Assembly: GCA_947630415.1 (NCBI GenBank)
Contig: CANRHM010000014.1
Location: 1-17,566, forward strand
From: an uncultured Bacilli bacterium
Lineage (GTDB): Bacteria > Bacillota_I > Bacilli_A > RF39 > UBA660
Length of the DNA: 17,566 nt
Direction: 5' to 3'
Position 1 is the stretch's first letter, and every line of letters starts with the position of its first letter. The notes below the pieces were generated by a model. That model was given only the letters and a program-made list of their open reading frames with translations, ran no database searches and was not told the DNA's origin. Below, one piece after another: positions 4,562-10,985 of the stretch. The translations under genes and the position numbers were made by a program.

Positions 4562-5239
4562 ATGAAGAATAGCTTTATTATATATTATCAATACGCCGAA
4601 CATTTTGAGTTATTAACTGACGAAGAATTAGGCCGTCTTATTAGAGCTATGCTTCTCTATGACAAGGACGGAACTTTACCTCAATTTGATGGAGTTTTAA
4701 AGATGGCTTTTAGTTTTGTTAAAACTCAACTTGATATTGATAAAGACAAGTTTAAAAACATTTGCGAAAGAAACAAAAGAAATATTAAAAAGAGGTGGTA
4801 TACCAAAAATACCACTGGTAAAACTGGTATACCAGAAAATACCAAAAATACCGATAATGATAATGACAATGATAATGATAATGACAATGATAATGACAAT
4901 GATAATGACAATGATAATGATAATGATAATGATAATGATAATGATAATGATATTAATAATAGTGTGTGTGTAAAAAAAACGTGCACGCGCGCGAGAAAAG
5001 ATAATTGTCATTTAGGAAGTGATTATAAATCAGAATCATGTTATTACTGTATGAAAAAAACAAAATGTAAGAAACCAGAGTCTTCTGATTTCAAATTAAA
5101 CCATCCTTATGAAAGTTTTGAGGAGTGGGATAAAAGGAAGACAACTTCTATGAATAAGACCATAGAAAACTTAAAAACTAAAGGCCAGCCGGTAGATATG
5201 AGTATATTTGATTACGACTGGTTAAATGATAATGAATAA
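4562..5239 (+). CDS. DUF6291-type replication-associated protein with Asp-Asn repeat
   Basis: 225 aa. Residues 1-77 (MKNSFIIYYQYAEHFELL ... LGRLIRAMLLYDKDG ... FSFVKTQLDIDKDKF) fit the DUF6291 domain found in phage early regions of Bacillota, often at the replication locus. A basic linker (KRNIKKRWYTKNTTG) leads into 33 alternating Asp/Asn residues, then a Cys-containing segment (C-x11-C-x2-C-x5-C around CHLGSDYKSESCYYC) that may bind zinc, and a conserved-looking tail (HPYESFEEWDKRK). GGAGG lies 7 bases before the ATG. The gene carries iteron-like repeats and the AT-rich hexamer array internally. The role as replication initiator or replisome organiser is inferred from family context and position; no other replication gene is recognisable in the window. 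Confidence 0.75.
   Translation: MKNSFIIYYQYAEHFELLTDEELGRLIRAMLLYDKDGTLPQFDGVLKMAFSFVKTQLDIDKDKFKNICERNKRNIKKRWYTKNTTGKTGIPENTKNTDNDNDNDNDNDNDNDNDNDNDNDNDNDNDNDNDINNSVCVKKTCTRARKDNCHLGSDYKSESCYYCMKKTKCKKPESSDFKLNHPYESFEEWDKRKTTSMNKTIENLKTKGQPVDMSIFDYDWLNDNE
4796..4852. repeat. Iteron-like array inside the DUF6291 gene
   Basis: Two copies of palindrome TGGTATACCA (4796-4805 and 4825-4834), a partial TGGTA (4816-4820), and three copies of CCA(A/G)AAAATACC or the one-base-shorter CCAAAAATACC (4803-4813, 4832-4843, 4842-4852). The block leads directly into an AT-rich hexamer array. Arrays of this kind inside an initiator gene, beside AT-rich DNA, are typical of theta-type phage origins such as lambda ori. 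That this is an origin is inference. Confidence 0.45.
4853..4951. repeat. Tandem GATAAT/GACAAT hexamer array (Asp-Asn repeat)
   Basis: 99 bases of GAT/GAC alternating with AAT, encoding 17 Asp and 16 Asn. Unit length is a multiple of three, so slippage changes protein length without frameshift. The last third is pure GATAAT, while the first part has interspersed GAC. It is AT-rich and could serve as an unwinding element next to the iteron-like block. Confidence 0.9.
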
Positions 5240-5260
5240 AAAAGGAAGGAAGATTTATTT

Positions 5261-5545
5261 ATGAAAATTACAAGTGTTAAAGTAAAAAAATTAGAAGAAA
5301 AGGAAAATACTCGTTTATTAGGTTCAGCTAGTGCTGTAATAGATAATGAATTTATAGTTACAGGTATGAAAATAATTAAGGGAAATAATAGATTATTCGT
5401 AGCTATGCCTAGCGAAAAAATGCCAGACAATACTTATAAGGACGTTGTTCATCCGTTAAATACAGAGTGCAGACAAAAATTTGAAGACGCCATACTAAAT
5501 GAATATCATAAACTAGGTGAAGAATCAATAAAAGATAATGAATAA
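5261..5545 (+). CDS. spoVG: SpoVG-family protein
   Basis: 94 aa, close to the usual 84-97 aa of SpoVG. It starts MKITSVKVKKLEEKENTRLL, then ASAVIDNEFIVTGMKIIKG, then the family signature NRLFVAMPSEKMPDNTYKD, VVHPLN, and the end motif DAILNEYHKLG. SpoVG proteins bind DNA and RNA and, in Bacillota, affect sporulation, septation, envelope and virulence genes. GGAAGGAAG lies 9 bases upstream of the ATG. It lies between the replication-type gene and a homing endonuclease in the early operon, so it is probably made early in infection and could redirect host gene expression. Phage-borne copies are known in other Bacillota phages; the specific target here is unknown. Confidence 0.92.
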   Translation: MKITSVKVKKLEEKENTRLLGSASAVIDNEFIVTGMKIIKGNNRLFVAMPSEKMPDNTYKDVVHPLNTECRQKFEDAILNEYHKLGEESIKDNE

Positions 5546-5578
5546 TATTTATATTTATTACTAAATCAAGGAATTAAA

Positions 5579-6070
5579 ATGATTATAAGAAATGAGCTTT
5601 GGAAAACTTTAGAATACGATTCAAGATACCAGGTTTCAAATTATGGCCGTTTTAGAAAGAAGAACCCCAAAAAAGGTTATAGATATTTAAAGCCATTTAA
5701 AAAACATAATTTGTTTTTAGTCAAGATTAAAGATAAAGATATGAATTGCGCTAGGTTAGTAGCTAATGCTTTTATAAAAAAATTATCTATTAATGATAGA
5801 GTGTACCATATAAATTGTCATAAGGACGATAATCGTTATCAAAATTTAGAAATTGTTTCTTTAAAAAAATTGGGTAAATTAACTGGCCACATATCAAAAT
5901 CTAAAAGAGTTGTTATGATCAAAAATAATGATATTGTGAAAATGTGGTCATCCGCTAGACAAGCAGCTAAAGAATTATATATTTCTTATCAAACCGTTAA
6001 TGATTATTGTAATGATAAGGTTCAACGTCCAATGTATAACCTTATGTGGGAAGAAAACTATTTTAAGTAA
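5579..6070 (+). CDS. HNH homing endonuclease (NUMOD4-HNH-NUMOD1 type)
   Basis: 163 aa. The N-terminus LWKTLEYDSRYQVSNYGRFR is the NUMOD4 motif. Residues about 58-100 (ARLVANAFI ... YHINCHKDDNRYQNLEIVS) are the HNH_3 nuclease core, with the His and the N-R-x-x-N-L parts present; the usual Asp-Gly after HI is replaced by Asn-Cys-His, so activity is uncertain. The C-terminus (VVMIKNNDIVKMWSSARQAA and following YISYQTVNDYCN) is the NUMOD1 DNA-recognition repeat. AAGGA lies 6 bases before the ATG. Free-standing genes of this kind are selfish elements that move between phage genomes. There is no visible intron or split gene beside it. Confidence 0.85.
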   Translation: MIIRNELWKTLEYDSRYQVSNYGRFRKKNPKKGYRYLKPFKKHNLFLVKIKDKDMNCARLVANAFIKKLSINDRVYHINCHKDDNRYQNLEIVSLKKLGKLTGHISKSKRVVMIKNNDIVKMWSSARQAAKELYISYQTVNDYCNDKVQRPMYNLMWEENYFK

Positions 6071-6104
6071 TTTCAAAGTATGTTTATAAAAAAGGAGGTA
6101 TAAA

Positions 6105-6425
6105 ATGAATATTTTATTAATATTATGTTTAATTTTGTTCGGAGTGGATATAGGTATGATCGTTATGTATTTAATATATGGCTCTTTATTAAACGATTAT
6201 CGTATGAGAACTAAAACATATCACGAAGAGTATCTCAAAAATTCATATATTAATAGTTCTATTAAAGATTATGTTATAAAACAACAAAAAATGCTTAAGA
6301 ATAAGTCAAACACGGCTTTAACTAAAGAAGATTATTTAATAGCTGGTAAATATTGGGGTTATAAAGATACAGAATTTAAAATGCGGTTGTTTGAACAACA
6401 AGTCGATGAATTTTTAAAAGATTAG
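6105..6425 (+). CDS. Small N-terminally anchored protein, unknown
   Basis: 106 aa. The N-terminal segment ILLILCLILFGVDIGMIVMY is strongly hydrophobic (residues 3-22, perhaps extending to 28) and should span the membrane. The remainder is a cytoplasmic or surface helical tail with many Lys and Tyr (KTYHEEYLKNSY; TALTKEDYLIAGKYWGYKD). A near-perfect AAAGGAGGT lies 7 bases before the ATG, so it is probably well translated. No family recognised. It is followed 12 bases later by the tyrosine recombinase gene. Confidence 0.75.
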   Translation: MNILLILCLILFGVDIGMIVMYLIYGSLLNDYRMRTKTYHEEYLKNSYINSSIKDYVIKQQKMLKNKSNTALTKEDYLIAGKYWGYKDTEFKMRLFEQQVDEFLKD

Positions 6426-6437
6426 AAGGTACTATAT

Positions 6438-7064
6438 ATGCCTAGAACTTTTAGAATAACTTATGGTCGTAAAACAGTTAGACCATTTAAAAAAGAAGAC
6501 ATAAACAACATGCTAGTTATATGTAAGAAAATATATACAAAAGCATTAGAAAATAGCGACAAAGAAACGTATAAAATATGGCGCCGTAATTATATGATTT
6601 TACATTTAGGTAGAAATTTGGCCTTTCGTATTGAAGATTTAATGCAATTAAAAACTGATAATTTTAAAAATGGTGGAATATATACTCGAGAATTTAAAAC
6701 AGGAAAAGAGCAGTCATTTGATTTACATCCCTCTTTAGCAAAAGATATAGAAAAATACATAAATGATATGGAACTTGTTGAAGGCGAGTATTTATTTCAA
6801 AGTAGGAAGGGTATTAATAAACCCATTACACGGCAAAGAGCATGGCAAATTATTAAAGACTTAGCAAATGAAGTAAAAATAAGCTATGTTGTTGGAACTC
6901 ACTCATTACGTAAGTATTTTGCTAGAACATATTATGAACAAACTGGTGATTTAATTGGTTTAAGTAAGTTATTAAATCACTCCAGTGTATATGTTACTTT
7001 ACGTTATATTTGCTGGGAAGAGGAAGACAAAGATTTCAAAAGGAAAGGTTTTTATATAGGCTGA
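6438..7064 (+). CDS. Tyrosine recombinase, catalytic domain only
   Basis: 208 aa. All the family's catalytic residues can be placed: Arg64 in AFRIEDLMQL, Lys87 in EFKTGKEQ, His155 and Arg158 in GTHSLRKYFA, His181 in LLNHSSVYVT, and the nucleophile Tyr190 in LRYICWEE. The usual N-terminal SAM-like core-binding domain (about 100 aa) is reduced to some 50 residues of basic, helical sequence (FKKEDINNMLVICKKIY). Length is well below the 300-400 aa of phage integrases. A weak GAAGG lies 8 bases upstream. Because a serine integrase already sits at the attachment site, this enzyme probably does another job, such as resolving genome multimers, acting on a second site, or regulating an invertible or mobile segment. 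That is inference. Confidence 0.88.
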   Translation: MPRTFRITYGRKTVRPFKKEDINNMLVICKKIYTKALENSDKETYKIWRRNYMILHLGRNLAFRIEDLMQLKTDNFKNGGIYTREFKTGKEQSFDLHPSLAKDIEKYINDMELVEGEYLFQSRKGINKPITRQRAWQIIKDLANEVKISYVVGTHSLRKYFARTYYEQTGDLIGLSKLLNHSSVYVTLRYICWEEEDKDFKRKGFYIG

Positions 7065-7066
7065 TA

Positions 7067-7210
7067 ATGAAAATATCTGTTTTAAATGAAGAAAAAAGAG
7101 AAAGCGCTTTATGGTATTTAATGAGTGACTTTTTCTATCGGTATAAATGTACTTGCGGTTTAAGTGATCCTAAAGATCCAAATTATTATCAGTTTAAAAA
7201 AAATAAGTAG
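7067..7210 (+). CDS. Unknown 47-aa protein
   Basis: Starts 2 bases after the recombinase stop with MKISVLNEEKRESALWYLMS and contains FFYRYKCTCGLSDPKDPNYY, a C-x-C pair. The ATG at 7067 was preferred over an upstream TTG inside the recombinase gene. The ribosome site is weak, so translation is probably coupled to the upstream gene. No family recognised. Confidence 0.5.
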   Translation: MKISVLNEEKRESALWYLMSDFFYRYKCTCGLSDPKDPNYYQFKKNK

Positions 7211-7381
7211 CAATTTTACAAAATGAAAAATAGCAAATTGATAGATAAAAAATTATTTTTCCATTATTTAAAAAAACATTAATATTTCTAGGAAAAAATG
7301 ATTTTTAAAAGTATGATTTACAAATTTAACAGAATTAAGTCATTTTGTAAAATTCATAATTATAGAAATGAGGTATATTTT

Positions 7382-7759
7382 ATGAAAATAACAATTTATG
7401 AATTATTAGAACTTATTAAAAATGGTAAAGCACCTAAAAAAATTAAAGTAACAGGACGTATTTATGAATTTGATGAAGAACTAGATTTATATACTACAAT
7501 AGACGTTTATGATGGACTTAATACGTGTTTAGGTGGCGTAACAGGGGAAATTAATTTAATAGCAAATGCTTTTAATGATATAGTTGAAATTCTACCAGAA
7601 GAAAATGATGAGTGGGAAGATATAGAAGAACTTCCAAAATTACATCCTACCGATTACTCGTATGATACAGCAGTAGAAAATAGAAAAGCAATTAATCAAC
7701 TTATTAAAAATCAAAACTACTTAAAAGAAAAGTCGGAGGGTAAAAATGAAACCTTGTGA
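7382..7759 (+). CDS. Unknown phage protein, KITIYELLELI family
   Basis: 125 aa. The N-terminal block (MKITIYELLELIKNGKAPKK then IKVTGRIYEFDEEL) resembles a widespread uncharacterised protein of Bacillota phages; I know no function. The central part is beta-rich and the C-terminus is helical and charged (AVENRKAINQLIKNQNYLKE). The ATG at 7382 with GAGGT 8 bases upstream was chosen over an in-frame ATG at 7298, because the shared family start matches here; the upstream one has a weaker AGGA. It overlaps the next gene by 14 bases. The 171 bases before it hold no clear gene, only a weak TTGATA / CATTAT promoter-like pair at about 7239-7270. Confidence 0.7.
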   Translation: MKITIYELLELIKNGKAPKKIKVTGRIYEFDEELDLYTTIDVYDGLNTCLGGVTGEINLIANAFNDIVEILPEENDEWEDIEELPKLHPTDYSYDTAVENRKAINQLIKNQNYLKEKSEGKNETL

Positions 7760-7964
7760 AACCTGTGAAGAAATAAAATATTGGCAAGGACATGGAGGGA
7801 AAAATTCTAAAGAAAAAATATTTGCAAAAATTTCGATTTATATTTGGAAAAAAACACAAATAGCAATTAAAGGCAAAGAAGTTAGCAATATTACAACAAA
7901 AGCGTTTGATTTAAATTATTGTCCTACCTGTGGTAAAAAAATAGAAAAGTTAGAGGAAAAATAA
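7746..7964 (+). CDS. Small zinc-binding-type protein (two CxxC)
   Basis: 72 aa. MKPCETCEEI at the N-terminus and YCPTCGKKIEKL at the C-terminus give two C-x2-C knuckles flanking a basic helical middle, a layout typical of a small zinc ribbon. Function unknown. Strong GGAGG lies 6 bases before the ATG, and the gene overlaps its upstream neighbour by 14 bases. First of several Cys-rich small proteins in this block. Confidence 0.75.
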   Translation: MKPCETCEEIKYWQGHGGKNSKEKIFAKISIYIWKKTQIAIKGKEVSNITTKAFDLNYCPTCGKKIEKLEEK

Positions 7965-7965
7965 A

Positions 7966-8160
7966 ATGCAAACATATACCATTACCTATGATAAAAAAGA
8001 AATTAATTTTAAATATGAAGATACTAATCAATTAATATCTATACTCAATGAAATTATAATTTTATTAATGAAGTATAAAACCGTTGATGAATTAAATAAA
8101 TCTTTAAAAACTTTATATTTAACACAAGTCAGTGAAATAGAAGTAAAGGAAACAAAATAA
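7966..8160 (+). CDS. Unknown 64-aa protein
   Basis: Starts 1 base after the preceding stop, MQTYTITYDKKEINFKYEDT, a beta-hairpin-like start followed by hydrophobic helix QLISILNEIIILLMKY. No family recognised. GAGG about 10 bases upstream lies inside the preceding gene. Tight spacing indicates operon expression. Confidence 0.6.
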   Translation: MQTYTITYDKKEINFKYEDTNQLISILNEIIILLMKYKTVDELNKSLKTLYLTQVSEIEVKETK

Positions 8161-8161
8161 A

Positions 8162-8356
8162 ATGAAAAATAAAAAGAAAGAATGTAGCTATTGTCATGCA
8201 GAAATAAATACTGAAAAAGATAATTATTTTATTTGTCAAGATAATTTTATACAAACAAAATATTTTGATACAGAAGATGAAAATATATTTTGCCGTCAAG
8301 AATGCTTTTGTAATTATGTTCAATTAGAAAAAATTGATCCAGAAGACAAGGAGTGA
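8162..8356 (+). CDS. Small Cys-rich protein, probable zinc binder
   Basis: 64 aa. ECSYCHAEI near the N-terminus and FCRQECFCNY near the C-terminus place C-x2-C and C-x3-C-x-C clusters around a polar middle (YFICQDNFIQ), suggesting a treble-clef or zinc-ribbon-like fold. Starts 1 base after the preceding stop. Function unknown. Confidence 0.65.
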   Translation: MKNKKKECSYCHAEINTEKDNYFICQDNFIQTKYFDTEDENIFCRQECFCNYVQLEKIDPEDKE

Positions 8357-8362
8357 TAGATA

Positions 8363-8482
8363 ATGAAAAAATTATTTCATAACAAAACATTTATAACAAT
8401 TATTTGTACGTTATTCTTAATTTTATGCTTTGTAATTAGCTTATTTGTTTATAGGTGGATGTTTAGGTTTATAACAGGATAG
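8363..8482 (+). CDS. Small 39-aa membrane peptide
   Basis: MKKLFHNKTFITIICTLFLI then LCFVISLFVYRWMFRFITG. One strong hydrophobic span (about residues 10-30) with basic ends. GGAG lies 10 bases upstream of the ATG. Position in the early operon argues against a lysis role. Unknown function. Confidence 0.55.
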   Translation: MKKLFHNKTFITIICTLFLILCFVISLFVYRWMFRFITG

Positions 8483-8491
8483 GTGGTAAAG

Positions 8492-8725
8492 ATGAATAAA
8501 GATATTACATTGGAAGATTTAGGATATAAGTCAGAAGAAGCAGAAGATTATATCGAATATGAAAAATATGATGATTATAATTGCTTAGAAATTTCTTTAA
8601 TGTTTTGGAAAAATGGTTTTAATAAAGTAACAATTAGAATTAGAAAAGTAGTTTGTGCATTAGATATTCAAGAATTACAAGCAATATATAACAAATGCAA
8701 AGAATTAGGGTGGTTAGATGAATAA
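8492..8725 (+). CDS. Unknown phage protein (LEDLGY ... QELQAI family)
   Basis: 77 aa. Starts MNKDITLEDLGYKSEEAEDY, then an acidic Tyr-rich stretch, beta-like ISLMFWKNGFNKVTIRIRK, and a C-terminal helix with QELQAIYNKCKELGWL. This layout recurs in uncharacterised proteins of Bacillota phages. Start placed at ATG 8492 because AGGTGG sits 5 bases upstream; an in-frame GTG at 8483 lies too close to the site. It overlaps the next gene by 8 bases. Confidence 0.7.
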   Translation: MNKDITLEDLGYKSEEAEDYIEYEKYDDYNCLEISLMFWKNGFNKVTIRIRKVVCALDIQELQAIYNKCKELGWLDE

Positions 8726-9110
8726 AGAAGAAACCGAAAAAGGTATAAGACTAGACCAAACGAAAAAAGTGTTTGAATCAGTAGCAGACGCAATAAATAA
8801 TGGCAGTATATCATATCGGAATTTAATTTATGATAAATTAGGTTTTAAAGGTCATTATGACGAATTAATAGTAGGACTAACTATAACAAATGCTATTGTT
8901 GATTTAGAAGAAAAAGATAAAATTATTGATAAAATACTAACTTCTGGATGTTTTGAAAATGAATGTCCGTTATCAATAGTTTTTGATACGCCAGCATTAA
9001 GCCAAAAAAAAATAGAAAAAATGTGCAATTGTGATAATTGCAAAGATACATATAAAAAATGTTGGTTAAAGTATTTTAAAAACAAAATAAAGGAAGGTGA
9101 AATAAAATGA
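8718..9110 (+). CDS. Unknown 130-aa phage protein with Cys cluster
   Basis: N-terminal helical part (DQTKKVFESVADAINNGSIS then YRNLIYDKLGFKGHYDELI) and C-terminal CNCDNCKDTYKKCW, a C-x-C-x2-C-x6-C cluster that may bind metal. An additional pair (GCFENECP) lies upstream. I recognise only a general resemblance to uncharacterised early proteins of Bacillota phages. Overlaps both neighbours by a few bases, so it is co-translated in the operon. Confidence 0.65.
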   Translation: MNKEETEKGIRLDQTKKVFESVADAINNGSISYRNLIYDKLGFKGHYDELIVGLTITNAIVDLEEKDKIIDKILTSGCFENECPLSIVFDTPALSQKKIEKMCNCDNCKDTYKKCWLKYFKNKIKEGEIK

Positions 9111-9481
9111 AATTAGAAAAAGAAACTATAATAACAAATGTAAAAAGAAATGCTGTTTATTTTACACTTATTTGTGACAGTGTATTAAGCCAAAAAGAAT
9201 ATGAAAAATTTTGCGATTTTATGAATAGAAAAGTAAAACTAACTTTAGAAGTAGAAGAACCGATACTTGATGAAGCCGAAAGAAAATATTTAAGCGGTGT
9301 TATTAGACCTTTTAGAGATAGAGTAAATTATATAAAAAAATTAGGTGGATCGCCTACTCAATATATTTCTATTTCTTTAAAAGATGATTTTCCTCTTTTA
9401 TTTCCTTACTTTAAAAAAAATACAATGTACAAAGATATGGAATTAAATAAAGAATATACATTAGAGGACCTCGGACTATGA
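9107..9481 (+). CDS. Unknown phage protein (RPFRDRV family)
   Basis: 124 aa. Contains LDEAERKYLSGVIRPFRDRV and ends YTLEDLGL, features shared by a common uncharacterised family in Bacillota prophages. It begins with an ATGA overlap with the upstream gene (GGAAGGTG 7 bases before) and overlaps the next by 4 bases. No function known to me. The C-terminal TLEDLGL echoes the N-terminal TLEDLGY of the gene at 8492. Confidence 0.7.
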   Translation: MKLEKETIITNVKRNAVYFTLICDSVLSQKEYEKFCDFMNRKVKLTLEVEEPILDEAERKYLSGVIRPFRDRVNYIKKLGGSPTQYISISLKDDFPLLFPYFKKNTMYKDMELNKEYTLEDLGL

Positions 9482-9870
9482 AATTAGAAGTAGGAATGTA
9501 TGTTAGAACTAAAAAAGGAATTGCTAAGTTAATTGAACAAATAAATGACGTAGAAAATTATTGGTTTGGTTTTTGGATAACGGACAGATTTTTAATGATA
9601 AATGATGATACTGAATATATACACGAAGTAGATATAATAGGAGAACCTAGTTTTGATATTATAGATTTAATTGAAGTCGGAGATATATTGCATGATAAAA
9701 ACGATAATGAATACTGGACTGTACAAAGAATAGAAAAAGACGAGTCAGGAAATCCTTCCATTCAAATAGAGTGGGAAGGTTTTGAAAATGAAGAAGAATT
9801 TTTAAATGCTATTGACGAAATTATTACAAAAGAACAAGCAAAAAATATAAGTTATAAGATAGGAGATTGA
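9478..9870 (+). CDS. Unknown acidic protein, small beta-barrel-like start
   Basis: 130 aa, acidic. The first 20 residues (MKLEVGMYVRTKKGIAKLIE) resemble the start of SH3-like or beta-barrel phage proteins, and a second similar unit appears at about residue 67 (VGDILHDKNDNEYWTVQRIE), suggesting two barrel-like halves. No family assigned. ATGA overlap with the upstream gene. Confidence 0.65.
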   Translation: MKLEVGMYVRTKKGIAKLIEQINDVENYWFGFWITDRFLMINDDTEYIHEVDIIGEPSFDIIDLIEVGDILHDKNDNEYWTVQRIEKDESGNPSIQIEWEGFENEEEFLNAIDEIITKEQAKNISYKIGD

Positions 9871-9872
9871 AT

Positions 9873-10208
9873 ATGATAGGTTTGATAGAAAAAGTTAAAA
9901 ATACAAAAAAACATTATTTATCAAATGATCAGTTAACTTCGTATCATGTTAAAAAAATTACAAAAAAAGAGCTTCGTAAAAGAGTAAATACTTTAGAAAA
10001 TGAATTAACGGCTCTGAAAAACGTAATTAAAGAAAATTTGTTTAGTGAGTTAATGGTTAGATTAAATGAACCAGAAGAAATTAAAGCATTAAAGGAAGAA
10101 AACAAAAAACTTAGAATTAAAAATAGGTATTTAAAAAAACGATTATGTTATAACGAAAAATTTAATAAGAGTGTAGATAATGAATCTATTAGAAGAACGT
10201 CGCTATAG
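9873..10208 (+). CDS. Basic coiled-coil protein
   Basis: 111 aa. Predicted coiled coil over about residues 33-95, with heptad-like leucines (RKRVNTLENELTALKNVIK; EIKALKEENKKLRIKNRYLK), strongly basic. It could dimerise and bind nucleic acid, but no motif proves it. ATG 9873 was preferred because AGGAG lies 7 bases upstream; a TTG two codons earlier overlaps the previous stop. The 3' end overlaps the next gene by 29 bases. Confidence 0.65.
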   Translation: MIGLIEKVKNTKKHYLSNDQLTSYHVKKITKKELRKRVNTLENELTALKNVIKENLFSELMVRLNEPEEIKALKEENKKLRIKNRYLKKRLCYNEKFNKSVDNESIRRTSL

Positions 10209-10401
10209 TAGTGTATTATCAGAGATAAAAGTTAAATGTTCTTGTAGTCATATTTTGTTTTTTCCTTCTTTTGGTCCAGATATTAAGATATGTGATTATT
10301 GTGGTAGAAAAGTATACAGAAATAAAAGAATAAAATTCAAAGATATATTATTACATAAATTAAAAAATAAAGGTGGTGTTAATAATGATAAAAACGCATA
10401 A
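10180..10401 (+). CDS. Small zinc-ribbon-like protein
   Basis: 73 aa. KCSCSH and ICDYCGRKVYRNK provide a C-x-C and a C-x2-C pair about 20 residues apart, consistent with a zinc ribbon, followed by a basic tail. It overlaps the coiled-coil gene by 29 bases in another frame and the following gene by 17 bases. Function unknown. Confidence 0.6.
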   Translation: MNLLEERRYSSVLSEIKVKCSCSHILFFPSFGPDIKICDYCGRKVYRNKRIKFKDILLHKLKNKGGVNNDKNA

Positions 10402-10690
10402 TACTAGTTGGAAAGTAAAAAAAGTAATAATTAACTTTAATCAAAAGCAATGGCGCCAAGATTTTGGAGCCTATGTTAGAGATAAGTTAAATTGGTATGG
10501 AATTGTTAAAGTTTCAAAAGCAAATAAAGTTTTAGACATAGATACTAAAGCTAAAAGTAGTAAAACTTTTGAAGTTTATAATGATAATGGAAATTCAGTT
10601 GTAGTACATTTTCAAAATAATAATGAAATTATAGGATCTACTAATGAAGATTTAATAAAACAATATTTTCAAGAACGTGGTTTAAAATGA
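10385..10690 (+). CDS. Unknown 101-aa protein
   Basis: Starts MIKTHNTSWKVKKVIINFNQ; mixed alpha/beta and basic, no Cys motif. ATG 10385 chosen because AAAGGTGG sits about 7-8 bases upstream. Its stop overlaps the next start (ATGA). No family recognised. Confidence 0.65.
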   Translation: MIKTHNTSWKVKKVIINFNQKQWRQDFGAYVRDKLNWYGIVKVSKANKVLDIDTKAKSSKTFEVYNDNGNSVVVHFQNNNEIIGSTNEDLIKQYFQERGLK

Positions 10691-10851
10691 AACCTAAAAA
10701 ATATAAGGACCAATGCGACTGTTGTAAAAAATTTGATTATTTAAAAGGTTGTTCTAATGGTATGTGTCTTTGTGAAAAATGTATAAATAAGTTCCAACTG
10801 CCAAAAAGACAACACCAAATGACAATATTCGATTCAATAGTAAGAAAATGA
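10687..10851 (+). CDS. Small Cys-rich protein, probable zinc binder
   Basis: 54 aa: MKPKKYKDQCDCCKKFDYL, then KGCSNGMCLCEKCINKF, then a tail ending FDSIVRK. Eight Cys within 23 residues (C-x-C-C, C-x4-C-x-C-x2-C) suggest two bound metal ions or a compact treble clef. ATGA overlap with the preceding gene supports translation. Function unknown. Confidence 0.6.
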   Translation: MKPKKYKDQCDCCKKFDYLKGCSNGMCLCEKCINKFQLPKRQHQMTIFDSIVRK

Positions 10852-10883
10852 ATGCTGAATTTTAAAGAGAAGGAGGAATGATT

Positions 10884-10967
10884 ATGTGGTTAAGTATTAT
10901 AATCGGTTCAATAATAATTTATGCAGGACTTGACAATTTAGCTAATAAATTAAATAATAAAGAGTAA
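10884..10967 (+). CDS. Small 27-aa membrane peptide
   Basis: MWLSIIIGSIIIYAGLDNLA then NKLNNKE: one hydrophobic segment and a short polar tail. The strong AGGAGG at 10871-10876 is ideally spaced (7 bases) for ATG 10884 and too close for the in-frame ATG at 10878. Unknown role. Confidence 0.55.
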   Translation: MWLSIIIGSIIIYAGLDNLANKLNNKE

Positions 10968-10985
10968 TAAAAACGGAGGTAAGAT

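Noticed and set aside
4853..4951. CRISPR-like array
   Set aside because: Contiguous 6-base tandem units with no spacers; it is a coding microsatellite.
4697..5011. Minus-strand frames rich in Ile (poly-Ile) or Ser-Leu repeats, and a plus-strand Met-Ile repeat frame
   Set aside because: They are translations of the GATAAT array in other frames; no ribosome site, implausible composition.
7214..7281. 19-codon ORF MKNSKLIDKKLFFHYLKKH starting near 7222
   Set aside because: No ribosome site, random-looking Lys/Phe composition in an AT-rich gap.
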